Positions 1-7,957 of a stretch of DNA of 64,000 bases are shown here, piece by piece. A program made the translations under genes and the position numbers. The DNA lies in assembly GCA_003222085.1 (NCBI GenBank), contig QHUK01000029.1:1-64000 (forward strand). The letters run 5' to 3'. The stretch's first letter is position 1. Each line of letters begins with the position of its first letter. The notes under the pieces were generated by a model. The model had not been told where the DNA came from. It ran no database searches and saw only the letters and a program-made list of their open reading frames with translations. The DNA comes from Gemmatimonadota bacterium (GTDB taxonomy: Bacteria > Gemmatimonadota > Gemmatimonadetes > Gemmatimonadales > GWC2-71-9).

Positions 1-75
1 AACCTCCGCGATCTGTTCGACCTCCGGCCCGACAACGGCTTCCTGGTGAAACTGTCGTACTGGATCAACCGATAG
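1..75 (+). CDS. 3' end of a protein cut by the window edge (possible outer-membrane barrel)
   Basis: Only the last 24 codons are visible, reading in frame from base 1 and ending in TAG at 73-75. The C-terminus alternates aromatic and aliphatic residues (FLVKLSYWINR), the pattern of a final outer-membrane beta-strand. It resembles the last strand of the DUF5916 protein at 19358-21595, which ends in VIKVVHRLTP. A TonB-linked or DUF5916-type barrel is possible, but the fragment is too short to identify the family. Confidence 0.5.
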   Translation, partial: NLRDLFDLRPDNGFLVKLSYWINR

Positions 76-97
76 CCCCCCACGGCGCGATCACTAC

Positions 98-1372
98 CTA
101 GGCTGGCCTCGAGGCCTTTCCGCCCTCGCACGTTTCCATCCGCTGCTCGAGGAACTGCCGCTCCATGGCGTTGCGCGCCAGCCCGAGCGCCGCCCGGAAG
201 TGCTCGCGCGCAGCCTCGATTCTGCCGCGGCGCAGCTCCAGCTCGCCGAGCGCCGCGTGGTAGAAAGGGTAGGCGGCGAGACGATGACTGTCGGCGATCG
301 CGCCGATCTCCTCGAGCCCGCGCTCGGGGCCGTCGCGCTGCGCGACCGCGATGGCGCGGTTGAGTGCCACGACCGGAGACGGCCGAATGGTCATGAGCGT
401 GTCGTACAGCGACACGATCTGTGTCCAATTGGTGTCTGCTACGCGCGGCGCGGACGCGTGCACCGCCGCGATGGCGGCCTCGACGTGATACTCCGTCAGC
501 TGGGGGCCGGTGGCCGAGCGCTCGAGCAGTCGTTGCCCCTCGGCCATCAGATGCGGATCCCAACGCGAGCGATCCTGGTCGGCGAGCACGCTCAGATGGC
601 CCGCCGCATCGAGGCGCGACGGCAAGCGCGCCGCGTGCAGACACATCAGCGCCGCGAGCGCGTAGGTGGCCGGCGTCGACCCCAGCGGGTGCTCGAACAG
701 CAGGGCCGTGAGACGCAGCGCCTCCCGACACAGCTCCACGCGTACCGCCGACTCGGGCGACGCCCCGTGGTAGCCTTCGTTAAAGAGTAGATAGAGTGCC
801 CGGTGGACGGCCGGAAGCCGCGTGGCGAAGTCCGCGGCGTCCGCGATCTCGAAGAGCCGCCCCGACTCGGCGAGGACCTTCTTGGCGCGCGTGAGCCGCT
901 TCTCGACGCCCGCGTGCGTGCTGACGAAGGCGGCGGCGACCTCGTCGACGCTGAAGCCGCACAGGATGTGGAGCATGAGTCCGACCTGCGCCGCCTCGGG
1001 CAGGCCCGGATGGCAGCAGGAGAACATCATGCGCAGCTGGTCGTCCTTGATGGCGTCCGCTCGAAATAGCTCTTCGACGGCCGGAGAGAGCCGCTCCTCG
1101 GACTCGAGCAACCGCCCCAGCTCCGGTGCGAGCGTGCGTGCGGTGCGCTCGTGCCGCAGCACGTCGAGGGCGCGATGCTTCGCGGTGGCCATGAGCCATG
1201 CGGACGGATTCTCCGGCACGCCGCGAAACGGCCACACCTCGAGCGCGCGGCAGAAGGCGTCCTGCACCACGTCTTCTGCCAGCGCGAGGTTCTCGACACC
1301 GAAGATGCGCGTCAACGTGGCGACAATCCGCCCCGCTTCGCGCCGGAACAGATGCTCGTGCAGGTCCGTCAC
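98..1372 (-). CDS. ECF42-type RNA polymerase sigma factor with C-terminal TPR-like extension (DUF6596)
   Basis: 424 residues, about twice a normal ECF sigma factor. The N-terminus carries sigma region 2 (AEDVVQDAFCRALEVWP, residues ~30-50, then WLMATAKHRALDVLRHE) and region 4 (HILCGFSVDEVAAAF, ~135-175). The remaining ~230 residues are an all-helical extension with NEGYHGA, the signature of the DUF6596/ECF42 group. ECF42 sigmas are usually encoded beside a DGPF/YciI gene and have no anti-sigma factor; the extension is thought to control activity. That arrangement is seen here: the GTG start (1372-1370) overlaps the TGA of the upstream YciI-like gene, so translation is probably coupled. The target promoters cannot be known from this window, but a candidate autoregulatory promoter lies at 1761-1787. 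Confidence 0.9.
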   Translation of the reverse strand: MTDLHEHLFRREAGRIVATLTRIFGVENLALAEDVVQDAFCRALEVWPFRGVPENPSAWLMATAKHRALDVLRHERTARTLAPELGRLLESEERLSPAVEELFRADAIKDDQLRMMFSCCHPGLPEAAQVGLMLHILCGFSVDEVAAAFVSTHAGVEKRLTRAKKVLAESGRLFEIADAADFATRLPAVHRALYLLFNEGYHGASPESAVRVELCREALRLTALLFEHPLGSTPATYALAALMCLHAARLPSRLDAAGHLSVLADQDRSRWDPHLMAEGQRLLERSATGPQLTEYHVEAAIAAVHASAPRVADTNWTQIVSLYDTLMTIRPSPVVALNRAIAVAQRDGPERGLEEIGAIADSHRLAAYPFYHAALGELELRRGRIEAAREHFRAALGLARNAMERQFLEQRMETCEGGKASRPA

Positions 1373-1725
1373 ATGCCCGTCTTCAGGACGGGACGGACTT
1401 CCACCACGCCGCCGCCCTCCAGGATCGGGCAGCCCTTCGAGAGCTCCACGGCTTCAGCGAGGTCCTTCGCTTCCACCAGGGTGTAGCCGCCGATGACGTC
1501 CTTGGACTCGGCGTATGGTCCGTCGGTGATGGTCCGTTGCTTTCCCTTGACGAGCTTGCCCGCCCGCTCGAGCGGGTGACCGGGGTTCTTGATATGGCCC
1601 TTGTCCGCGAGCTGCTGCATCCAGGCCATCCAGGTCTGCATGCTCTTCTGCATCTGCTCCGGCGATCCCATCGCGGCACGACTGGCCTCGTTGGTGCTGC
1701 GGTACAGGTAGATGAACTCGCTCAT
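1369..1725 (-). CDS. YciI/DGPF-family protein, partner of the ECF42 sigma factor
   Basis: 118 residues. It matches the YCII-related/DGPF fold: FIYLYRSTNEA at the start, then TDGPYAESKDVIGGYTLVEAKDLAEAVELSKGCP across the middle. The DGPYAE block is the family hallmark. The start is ATG at 1725, set by a GGAG Shine-Dalgarno 6-7 bases upstream; a longer in-frame reading to 2076 has no family similarity upstream. The gene is the first of a two-gene unit with the sigma gene. The function of DGPF proteins is not settled; in ECF42 systems they are the usual regulon members and are suspected to take part in signalling. Confidence 0.88.
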   Translation of the reverse strand: MSEFIYLYRSTNEASRAAMGSPEQMQKSMQTWMAWMQQLADKGHIKNPGHPLERAGKLVKGKQRTITDGPYAESKDVIGGYTLVEAKDLAEAVELSKGCPILEGGGVVEVRPVLKTGM

Positions 1726-1760
1726 GATGACTCCTCGTGGGGGTGCGCTTCCAACCGTTA

Positions 1761-1787
1761 GACGTTTGAGGGACAGCGGAGCAGACA
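1761..1787 (-). promoter_or_regulatory. Candidate ECF42-dependent promoter of the YciI-sigma unit
   Basis: On the minus strand, TGTCTG (1787-1782) is followed after 17 bases by CGTC (1764-1761), about 35 bases before the YciI start codon. ECF42 promoters reported in Streptomyces have a TGTCGA-like -35 and CGAC/CGTC-like -10. The match is partial (TGTCTG), so this is a plausible autoregulatory promoter only. Confidence 0.4.
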
Positions 1788-1849
1788 TTCGCCGAACCCT
1801 TGACTTGACAACATGATTAAATAGCAGCGTGCGGGCACTTTTGGGGCGT

Positions 1850-1858
1850 CCCCCCCCC
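1850..1858. repeat. C9 homopolymer upstream of the UBP zinc-finger gene
   Basis: Nine consecutive C residues lie 24-32 bases before the ATG at 1882. Such a tract is slippage-prone and could alter promoter-to-start spacing, or it may be a sequencing-sensitive site. Confidence 0.8.
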
Positions 1859-1881
1859 GCCACGAACACGAGAGGTCTCCG

Positions 1882-2151
1882 ATGCCCGACGCCAGCTGCA
1901 CCCATCTCGCTGCGATCACCACGGTGCGGCACGCCAAGCGTCGGGAATGCGCCGAGTGCGTGAAGATCGGCGCACAGTGGGTCCATCTGCGCACGTGCCA
2001 GCAGTGCGGCGCCACCCTGTGCTGCGACAGCTCCCCCAACCGTCATGCCTCCAAGCATGCGCGTGCGACCGGACATCCGGTGGTCGCTTCGGCGGAGCCG
2101 GGGGAGCGGTGGCTGTATTGCTATCCTGACGACGGGTTCGCGGAGTATTGA
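1882..2151 (+). CDS. UBP-type zinc-finger domain protein
   Basis: 89 residues made almost entirely of one ZnF-UBP domain. Candidate metal ligands are CTH near residue 6, CAEC at ~23-26, CQQCG at ~40-44, the single C/CC at ~48-49, and the His pairs in NRHASKHARATGH. This is the normal spacing for the family. In eukaryotes the fold binds the C-terminus of ubiquitin. Bacterial stand-alone copies are common in Actinobacteria and other soil bacteria and have no assigned role. No partner gene is close: the sigma unit is divergent and the next gene is an oxidoreductase 45 bases on. The start is ATG 1882 behind a weak GAGAGG. Confidence 0.85.
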   Translation: MPDASCTHLAAITTVRHAKRRECAECVKIGAQWVHLRTCQQCGATLCCDSSPNRHASKHARATGHPVVASAEPGERWLYCYPDDGFAEY

Positions 2152-2196
2152 CCCCTAGCGCCTGCCGAAGCGACGCTGTCCTCCTACAATCCTGTC

Positions 2197-3228
2197 ATGC
2201 TCAACGTCGGACTCATCGGTTTCGGCTTCTCCGGCAGGGTATTTCACGCACCCGTGATTCGCGCGGTCGACGGCCTCCGCCTGACCACGATCGTGCAGCG
2301 CCACGGCACGCCGGACCCGCGCTACTCGGACGTCGAAGTCGTGCGCAGCGTCGAGGAGCTGCTCACCAGGACCATCGACCTGGTCGTCATCGCCACACCG
2401 AATACGTCGCACCATCCGATCGCGCAGCAATGCCTCCTCGCGGGACGCCACGTCGTGATCGACAAGCCGTTTACCACCACACTCCGTGAAGCCGAAGAGC
2501 TCATCCGACTCGGCGCCGCGAGGCGGCGCGTGCTTTCGGCCTATCAGAACCGCCGGTACGTGGGAGACTTCGTGACCCTGCGGAACCTTCTGTCGGAAGG
2601 GGTGCTGGGCCGCGTCACGCTGTTCGAATCCCACTTTGACCGCTTCCGGCCGGAGCTCCGACCGGGCGCGTGGCGGGAGCAGGCGCAGCCCGGCTCCGGC
2701 ATTTGGTTCGACTTGGGCCCGCACCTGCTCGACCAGGCCCTGGTCCTGTTCGGCACCCCGCAAGCGGTCTCCGCGGATATCCGGGTCGAGCGCGAAGGCG
2801 CCGCCGCAGACGACGCGTTCGACGTGACGCTTCACTACCCCGGCATGCGCGCGCTGTTGCGGGCGTCCATGCTGGCGCTTTCACCGGGGCCGACCTTTGC
2901 GGCTCACGGCACCAAGGGCTCTTTCGTCAAGTATGGACTCGACCCCCAGGAAGCGGCGCTGAAATCGGGCCGTACGCCAGACGAGTCGCACTGGGATTCG
3001 GAACCTCCCGAGATGTACGGCAGACTGACCACGCCCGAGGGAACTCGCACGGTGCCGACCATCCCGTCGAGCTTCACGCACTACTACGAGAATATCCGCG
3101 ATGCCATACTCGGAAAGACGCAACCGGCGGTGACGCCGGAGCAGGTGCTCAACGTCATGCGCGGACTGGAGCTGGCGGTCGCCAGCAGCCGGAAGCGCTG
3201 CGTCCTGCCGTGGACCACATCACAGTGA
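2197..3228 (+). CDS. Gfo/Idh/MocA-family oxidoreductase
   Basis: 343 residues. The N-terminal Rossmann fold begins with VGLIGFGFSGRVFHAP (GxGxxG-like) and continues with VVIATPNTSHHPIAQQCLLAGRHVVIDKPF, containing the conserved DKP motif that follows the nucleotide-binding domain. The C-terminal alpha/beta domain includes GIWFDLGPHLLDQAL, matching the G-x-x-x-D-x-G-x-H-x-x-D core of family catalytic sites. Family members are NAD(P)-dependent dehydrogenases or reductases of sugars, inositols or related polyols; the substrate cannot be read from sequence. It closely resembles the YdgJ/YvaA-like subgroup that lacks a signal peptide, so it should be cytoplasmic. It ends 20 bases before the next gene and may be co-transcribed with it. 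Confidence 0.92.
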   Translation: MLNVGLIGFGFSGRVFHAPVIRAVDGLRLTTIVQRHGTPDPRYSDVEVVRSVEELLTRTIDLVVIATPNTSHHPIAQQCLLAGRHVVIDKPFTTTLREAEELIRLGAARRRVLSAYQNRRYVGDFVTLRNLLSEGVLGRVTLFESHFDRFRPELRPGAWREQAQPGSGIWFDLGPHLLDQALVLFGTPQAVSADIRVEREGAAADDAFDVTLHYPGMRALLRASMLALSPGPTFAAHGTKGSFVKYGLDPQEAALKSGRTPDESHWDSEPPEMYGRLTTPEGTRTVPTIPSSFTHYYENIRDAILGKTQPAVTPEQVLNVMRGLELAVASSRKRCVLPWTTSQ

Positions 3229-3248
3229 CATTACCGGGAGAAGGCCCT

Positions 3249-4145
3249 ATGCGTTCGCGCATGAATGTTCTCCGCCTCATTCTGCCCGCTGCTCTCTTGG
3301 CTCCGGCGGCGATCGCGCAGGAGGCGAAGCGCCCTCCCATCACGGGAATCGCCTACGTTCGCATTTACGCCAAGGATCCGGTGGCATCGCAGCGCTTCTA
3401 CACCGGGGAGCTGCTCTTACCGAAGGCGAGCTGCTCCGCGCAGGACTGCGCGCGCTACCAGGTCGGGAAGGACCAGTACGTCGAGGTGGTGAAGGCGGAC
3501 CAGCAGCCTCCCGGCTTACAGGTGATCGCGTTTCGCACGACCGATGCGGAAGGCTTGCGCCGCTACCTGGCCGCCCACAACCAGATGGTGCCCGCAGCGG
3601 TCCGGACACGGCAGGACGGTAGTGCGGAATTCGAGCTGACCGATGCCGAAGGGCACCGCGTCGCGTTTCTCGAGTCGCCGGCGGACTCCGATCGGCAGGG
3701 CGCCATCTCGCATCGCCTGATTCACGTCGGGTTCATTGTGAGAGATCGCGCCGCCATGGATCGGCTCTACAAGGACCTACTCGGCTTTCGCCCATATTGG
3801 CACGGCGGCATGAAGCCGGACCGCACCGACTGGGTCTCGTCCCAGGTTCCGGAGGGCACGGATTGGCTCGAGTACATGTTGAATGTCCCAGCCGATGCGA
3901 GCCGTCACCTGATCGGCGTCATGAACCACCTGTCGCTGGGCGTCGAGAGCATGGACGCAACGGACGCGGCGCTGCAACGGACAGGGTGGCGGCCGCACGG
4001 CGAAGAACACACGCAGATGGGACTGGACGGCAAGTATCAGTTGAACGTATTCGATCCCGACGACGTGCGCGTCGAGTTCATGACGTTCACACCATCGCAG
4101 AAACCGTGCTGCTCGGACTTCACGGGACCGCATCCGAAGCCGTAA
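3249..4145 (+). CDS. Secreted protein with two VOC (glyoxalase-like) domains
   Basis: 298 residues. A signal peptide (positive MRSRMN, then LRLILPAALLAPAAIAQ, cleavage after AIAQ) leads into two VOC domains. Domain 1 (~30-140) contains GIAYVRIYAKDPVASQRFYTGEL; domain 2 (~150-290) contains HVGFIVRDRAAMDRLYKDLLGFRPYW and ends NVFDPDDVRVEFM. The alternating H/E positions typical of metal-binding VOC proteins are present in the second half (HVGF, MNHLSLGV, RVEFM). The start is ATG 3249, chosen because it gives a proper signal sequence. Family members include glyoxalases, dioxygenases and antibiotic-binding proteins; a periplasmic location makes standard GlxI activity unlikely. Specific function unknown. 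Confidence 0.85.
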   Translation: MRSRMNVLRLILPAALLAPAAIAQEAKRPPITGIAYVRIYAKDPVASQRFYTGELLLPKASCSAQDCARYQVGKDQYVEVVKADQQPPGLQVIAFRTTDAEGLRRYLAAHNQMVPAAVRTRQDGSAEFELTDAEGHRVAFLESPADSDRQGAISHRLIHVGFIVRDRAAMDRLYKDLLGFRPYWHGGMKPDRTDWVSSQVPEGTDWLEYMLNVPADASRHLIGVMNHLSLGVESMDATDAALQRTGWRPHGEEHTQMGLDGKYQLNVFDPDDVRVEFMTFTPSQKPCCSDFTGPHPKP

Positions 4146-4209
4146 GACGAGGTTGACGCGGCGCAATCGGGGCTGTACTGCTTCGTGGATGACATGGGAG
4201 GTCTGACCC

Positions 4210-5196
4210 CTGACGCCTGACGTCGCGACCCGCGATCGCTGGCCGGCGCTGCCGCTCGAGGAGTGGCGGGACACGTACGCCACGGTGCATATGTGGACGC
4301 AGGTCGTCGGCAAGCTGGCGCTCGGCTTGTCCCCGCTCACGAACCATTACTGGAACACGGCGCTGCAGATAACACCACGCGGGCTCGCCACGCTGCCGCT
4401 GACGGTCGATCGGCGCCTCATCACGATCACGTTCGACTTCGTCTCGCACCGACTCGCCGTCGAGCTGTCCGATGGCGGTCACGCCACGGTACCCCTCGGG
4501 CCGCGGCCGGTGGCCGAGTTTTATCGGCTCGTCATGGACGCGCTGGCGCGCCTCGATGTCCACGCCCGGATCTGGACTGTGCCGGTCGAGGTGCCCAACC
4601 CTGTTCGCTTCGAAGCCGACACGACCCATCGCTCCTACGACGCCGCGGCGGCACGGGCCTGCTGGCAGGTGCTCGTCCAGATCAAACGGGTCCTCGAGCG
4701 GTTCCGGGGCGGCTTCCTCGGCAAGACGAGCCCCGTGCACTTCTGGTGGGGGAGCTTCGATCTCGCCCACACGCGGTTCTCGGGCCGTCCCGCCCCCCTG
4801 CACCCGGGTGGTATCCCCAACCTTGCCGACGCCGTGACACGCGAGGCCTACTCGCACGAGTGCATCAGCGTCGGGTGGTGGCCCGGCGGAGGACTCGCGC
4901 CGATTCTGGAGCCCGCGTTTTATGCCTATGCCTATCCCGAGCCGCCCGGCTGCCCCGACGCCGTGATTGCCCCGGCCGGCGCGAGCTATGATATCCGGAT
5001 GCACGAGTGGATCCTGCCGTATGAGGCCGTGCGACGCGCCCCGGACCCGGATGCTACGCTCCTCGAGTTCGCACAGACGACCTACGACGCGGCGGCGGAC
5101 CTGGGAAAGTGGGACCGAGCCGCCCTCGAGCGCCCGGCGCCTAGCGGCGCTCCGCTGCCCGCAACCGATCCTTCGCGCCTGCGGCGCTCAGGATGA
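4210..5196 (+). CDS. DUF5996-family protein, probable CTG start
   Basis: About 328 residues. The family block WPALPLEEWRDTYATVHMWT lies upstream of the first ATG (4285), so the real start must be earlier. The only initiator-like codon after the in-frame TGA at 4204 is CTG 4210, placed 8 bases after a strong GGGAGG (4196-4201). Other conserved pieces are TSPVHFWWGSFDLAHTRFSGR and the C-terminal DATLLEFAQTTYDAAADLGKWDR. The family is widespread and uncharacterised; no catalytic motif is evident. The last ~10 codons (after 5167) are supplied by a dispersed repeat arm, so the native C-terminus was probably replaced when the repeat inserted or spread. Confidence 0.8.
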   Translation: MTPDVATRDRWPALPLEEWRDTYATVHMWTQVVGKLALGLSPLTNHYWNTALQITPRGLATLPLTVDRRLITITFDFVSHRLAVELSDGGHATVPLGPRPVAEFYRLVMDALARLDVHARIWTVPVEVPNPVRFEADTTHRSYDAAAARACWQVLVQIKRVLERFRGGFLGKTSPVHFWWGSFDLAHTRFSGRPAPLHPGGIPNLADAVTREAYSHECISVGWWPGGGLAPILEPAFYAYAYPEPPGCPDAVIAPAGASYDIRMHEWILPYEAVRRAPDPDATLLEFAQTTYDAAADLGKWDRAALERPAPSGAPLPATDPSRLRRSG

Positions 5197-5312
5197 CAGG
5201 CCGCTCGCTCTGCGAAATGGAGAAGAAGGAACGACACCCCCTTTACCGTAGCCGCCCGGCGCTGTCATCCTGAGCGATGCGCGCGGAACGCGCGCGAGCG
5301 AAGGAACTGCTT
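5167..5312 (-). repeat. Composite inverted-repeat element, copy A
   Basis: Left arm 5167-5199 (GATCCTTCGCGCC ... GCTCAGGATGACAG) and right arm 5261-5312 (CTGTCATCCTGAGCG ... GCGAAGGAACTGC) are mutually inverted around a ~60-base spacer. Read on the minus strand, arms and spacer (GGCGGCTACGG, GGGGTGT, GAGCGAGCG) align along their whole length with copy B at 45035-45192, which has the opposite orientation. The element ends the DUF5996 gene and may act as a bidirectional terminator for it. Confidence 0.8.
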
Positions 5313-5401
5313 TGCGGAGATCTCCTCAGGTTATCTTGTGACAGCCCTCGCCGCTGGCGCGGAAGGTAATTTGGTCTCAAGTTCCACCACCAGAGGCTTC
5401 G

Positions 5402-7081
5402 ATGACCACCCAGTTGACTCCCGCCCCCGCGCCCGACACCACCGCGCGTCGCGACCACATTTATCCCGCGCTCACCGTGGCGCAGCTCGCCAGGATCGCG
5501 ACGCACGGGCGCCGCCGCCGGGTCGAGGCGGGCGAGGTGCTGGTGCACGCGGGCGAGCCTGTGGCGCGCCTGTTCGTCGTCGTGGAGGGCCAGATCGACG
5601 GCGTCCGTCCGTCGGCCACCCAGGGGGACCTCGTGGTATCGCTCGGCCCCGGGATGTTCAGTGGCGAAGTCACCATGCTGTCGGGCCGCCGTGGGCTCGC
5701 CCATATCCGGGCCGCGGCGGCCGGCGAGGTCATCGAAGTCGCCCGTGACGACCTGCTGGCGCTCATGCAGGCCGACGGCGAGCTGAGCGAGATCTTCATG
5801 CGCGCCTTCATCCTGCGCCGGATGGAGCTGCTGCGACGCCAGGTCAGCGACGTGGTGGTCCTCGGGTCGAGTCACTGCCAGGGAACGCTCCATATCCGCG
5901 AGTTCCTCACCAGAAACGGGCATCCCTACACGATGGTGGACCTCGATCGCGAGGCCGACGTCGAAGCCGTGCTCGATCGTTTCCACGTCAGTGCCGACGA
6001 CGTGCCCGTCGTTATCTGTCGCGACGTCGTGCTCCGAAGCCCGAGCACTCAGCAGATCGCCGACGCGCTGGGCTTCAACGACGCGATCGATCAGACCCAC
6101 GTCCGGGACCTCGTGATCGTGGGCGCGGGACCGGCCGGGCTCGCGGCGGCGGTGTACGGGGCGTCGGAGGGACTGGACGTCCTGGTCGTGGAGTCGACCG
6201 CGCCCGGTGGCCAGGCCGGCTCAAGCTCCCGGATAGAGAACTACCTCGGCTTCCCGATGGGGATCAGTGGCCTGGACCTGGCGGGCCGCGCGTACACCCA
6301 GGCGGAGAAGTTCGGTGCCCAAGTAATGATCGCCAAAAACGCGACGCGGCTCGCCTGCGAGCGCAGGCCCTTCGCCCTCGAGATCGGCGCCGGGCAGCGC
6401 GTGCCGGCGCGCGCGGTGATCATCGCCACGGGCGTCGAGTATCGGCGGCTCGCGATCGACAACCTGAAGGGGTTCGAAGGTGCGGGGGTGTACTACGCGG
6501 CGACCTCCATGGAGGCGCAGCTGTGCACCGGCGAAGACGTGGTCGTCGTGGGCGCCGGCAACTCGGCGGGCCAGGCGGCCGTGTTCCTCGCGCAGACCGC
6601 CCGACGAGTGCACATGGTGATCCGCTCGGGAGGCCTGGTCGACACCATGTCCCGCTACCTGATCCGTCGCATCGAAGACCACCCGGCCATCGTCCGCCAC
6701 GTGCGCACGGAGGTCGTGAGCCTCGACGGGAACGGTCACCTGGAGCGCGTGGGCTGGCGCGACAACGAGACCGGGCGCATCGAAACGCATGGAATCCGGC
6801 ATGTCTTCACCATGACGGGCGCGGTGCCGGGCACCCACTGGCTGGGGGGCTGTCTCGCACTCGACGCCAAGGGGTTCATCAAGACGGGACCGGATCTCTC
6901 CCCCGAAGACCTGGCCGCGGCGCGCTGGCCGCTCTCCCGCGCTCCTCATCTGCTGGAGACGAGTCTCCCCGGGGTGTTCGCGATCGGCGACGTCCGCGCC
7001 GGAAGCTTGAAGCGGGTCGCGTCGGCCGTGGGCGAAGGGCCGATCGCGATCGCGGCGGTGCATCAGGTGCTGCACGAGTAG
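5402..7081 (+). CDS. Cyclic-nucleotide-binding / thioredoxin-fold / thioredoxin-reductase-like fusion lacking the CxxC site
   Basis: 559 residues in three parts. Residues ~20-140 are a cNMP-binding (CAP-like) domain (VEAGEVLVHAGEP, LGPGMFSGEVTMLSGRRG). Residues ~150-227 are a glutaredoxin/thioredoxin-like fold (VVVLGSSHCQG ... VPVVICRD). Residues ~236-559 are a two-dinucleotide-fold FAD/NAD(P)H reductase: GAGPAG at 241-246, ATG at ~342, GAGNSAGQAA at ~384, and the terminal FAD motif GVFAIGDVRAGSLKR. In thioredoxin reductases a redox CATC follows the YY near residue 365; here it is AATS, so the usual disulphide site is gone. Electrons could pass instead to the Cys of the middle domain (HCQG, residue ~159) or to the neighbouring CPFC protein. 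First gene of a redox operon; 6 bases separate it from the next gene. Confidence 0.88.
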   Translation: MTTQLTPAPAPDTTARRDHIYPALTVAQLARIATHGRRRRVEAGEVLVHAGEPVARLFVVVEGQIDGVRPSATQGDLVVSLGPGMFSGEVTMLSGRRGLAHIRAAAAGEVIEVARDDLLALMQADGELSEIFMRAFILRRMELLRRQVSDVVVLGSSHCQGTLHIREFLTRNGHPYTMVDLDREADVEAVLDRFHVSADDVPVVICRDVVLRSPSTQQIADALGFNDAIDQTHVRDLVIVGAGPAGLAAAVYGASEGLDVLVVESTAPGGQAGSSSRIENYLGFPMGISGLDLAGRAYTQAEKFGAQVMIAKNATRLACERRPFALEIGAGQRVPARAVIIATGVEYRRLAIDNLKGFEGAGVYYAATSMEAQLCTGEDVVVVGAGNSAGQAAVFLAQTARRVHMVIRSGGLVDTMSRYLIRRIEDHPAIVRHVRTEVVSLDGNGHLERVGWRDNETGRIETHGIRHVFTMTGAVPGTHWLGGCLALDAKGFIKTGPDLSPEDLAAARWPLSRAPHLLETSLPGVFAIGDVRAGSLKRVASAVGEGPIAIAAVHQVLHE

Positions 7082-7087
7082 ACCGCC

Positions 7088-7609
7088 ATGGCGCTGCTCA
7101 CGCCCCCTGTCGGCCCGCGCGACCACACCCTGGGTACCGTGGATGCCCCGGTGACGCTCGTGGAGTACGGCGACTTCGAGTGCCCGTTTTGCGGCCGCGC
7201 CTACCCGGAGCTGAAGCGCGTGCTGCGGCAGCTCAAGGGCCAGGTTCGCTTCGTGTTTCGGCATTTTCCGCTGAGTGACGAGCACCCGCACGCCCAGCAC
7301 GCCGCGGAGGTCGCGGAGGCGGCCGCTGCGCAAGGGAAGTTCTGGGAGATGCACGATCTCTTATACCAGCGGCAGACGGCGCTCGCGGACGATGATCTCG
7401 TGCGGTACGCGAATGAGCTGGGGCTCGACGCGGCGCGGGTGCGGCGCGAGCTCGCCGCGCACGTCCACGCGGCCCGGGTCAGAGAGGACGTCGTCAGCGG
7501 TACCCAGAGTGGGGTGAGCGGCACGCCCAGGTTCTTCATCAACGGTCGTCGCCATGAGGAGCCGGGTGACGCCAAGACGCTCGCCGCCGCGTTGCGGCGC
7601 ACACTCTAG
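7088..7609 (+). CDS. Cytoplasmic DsbA/thioredoxin-fold oxidoreductase
   Basis: 173 residues. The N-terminus shows the Thioredoxin_4/DsbA layout: GTVDAPVTLVEYGDFECPFCGRAYPEL with the active site CPFC near residues 38-41, a helical insertion rich in Ala/Glu, and the cis-proline loop SGTPRFFINGRR at ~145. There is no signal peptide, unlike true DsbA proteins, so it should act in the cytoplasm. The adjacent upstream flavoprotein is a natural electron donor candidate. Family members reduce or isomerise disulphides or act as peroxide/arsenate-linked thiol carriers. Start ATG 7088, six bases after the previous stop, so co-expression is very likely. Confidence 0.87.
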   Translation: MALLTPPVGPRDHTLGTVDAPVTLVEYGDFECPFCGRAYPELKRVLRQLKGQVRFVFRHFPLSDEHPHAQHAAEVAEAAAAQGKFWEMHDLLYQRQTALADDDLVRYANELGLDAARVRRELAAHVHAARVREDVVSGTQSGVSGTPRFFINGRRHEEPGDAKTLAAALRRTL

Positions 7610-7624
7610 CGAGGAGTAACAGGT

Positions 7625-7948
7625 ATGGACCGGTACGACGAAGAAGCCGAGCAGCGCTCGGCGGCGGTGGTGGAAGTGGCGGCCCGACTGCGCACTCGCG
7701 GCATCACGGTGACCGGCGCCGAGCGGCCCGAGGAGCTGGCGGATCTCCTCTCGGCGGTGGAGCGGTTCGAAGCGGCGGTCGAGGCGCACGGGGGCGACCT
7801 GATGGTCGACGACCTGAAGAGCGCCCAGCCCGACGATCGCCACTTCGTGGTGCCCCGGCGCGGGCACGGCGAGGCCGTGCGGGCCTACATCGGGCGCATC
7901 GACGAGGCAACGGCGCGGCTGCGCCGCCACCCGCGGCAGCCCGACTGA
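7625..7948 (+). CDS. Small conserved unknown in redox operon
   Basis: 107 residues, hydrophilic, acidic in the first half, no Cys, no membrane segment. It has a helical heptad-like middle (ERPEELADLLSAVERFEAAVEAHGGDLMVDD) followed by RHFVVPRRGHGEAVRAYIGRIDEATARLRR. It is preceded by GAGGAG and lies 15 bases after the DsbA-like gene and 9 before the DoxX gene, so it is part of the operon. No function can be assigned; the lack of Cys argues against a direct thiol role. Confidence 0.75.
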   Translation: MDRYDEEAEQRSAAVVEVAARLRTRGITVTGAERPEELADLLSAVERFEAAVEAHGGDLMVDDLKSAQPDDRHFVVPRRGHGEAVRAYIGRIDEATARLRRHPRQPD

Positions 7949-7957
7949 GCGGCGAAC

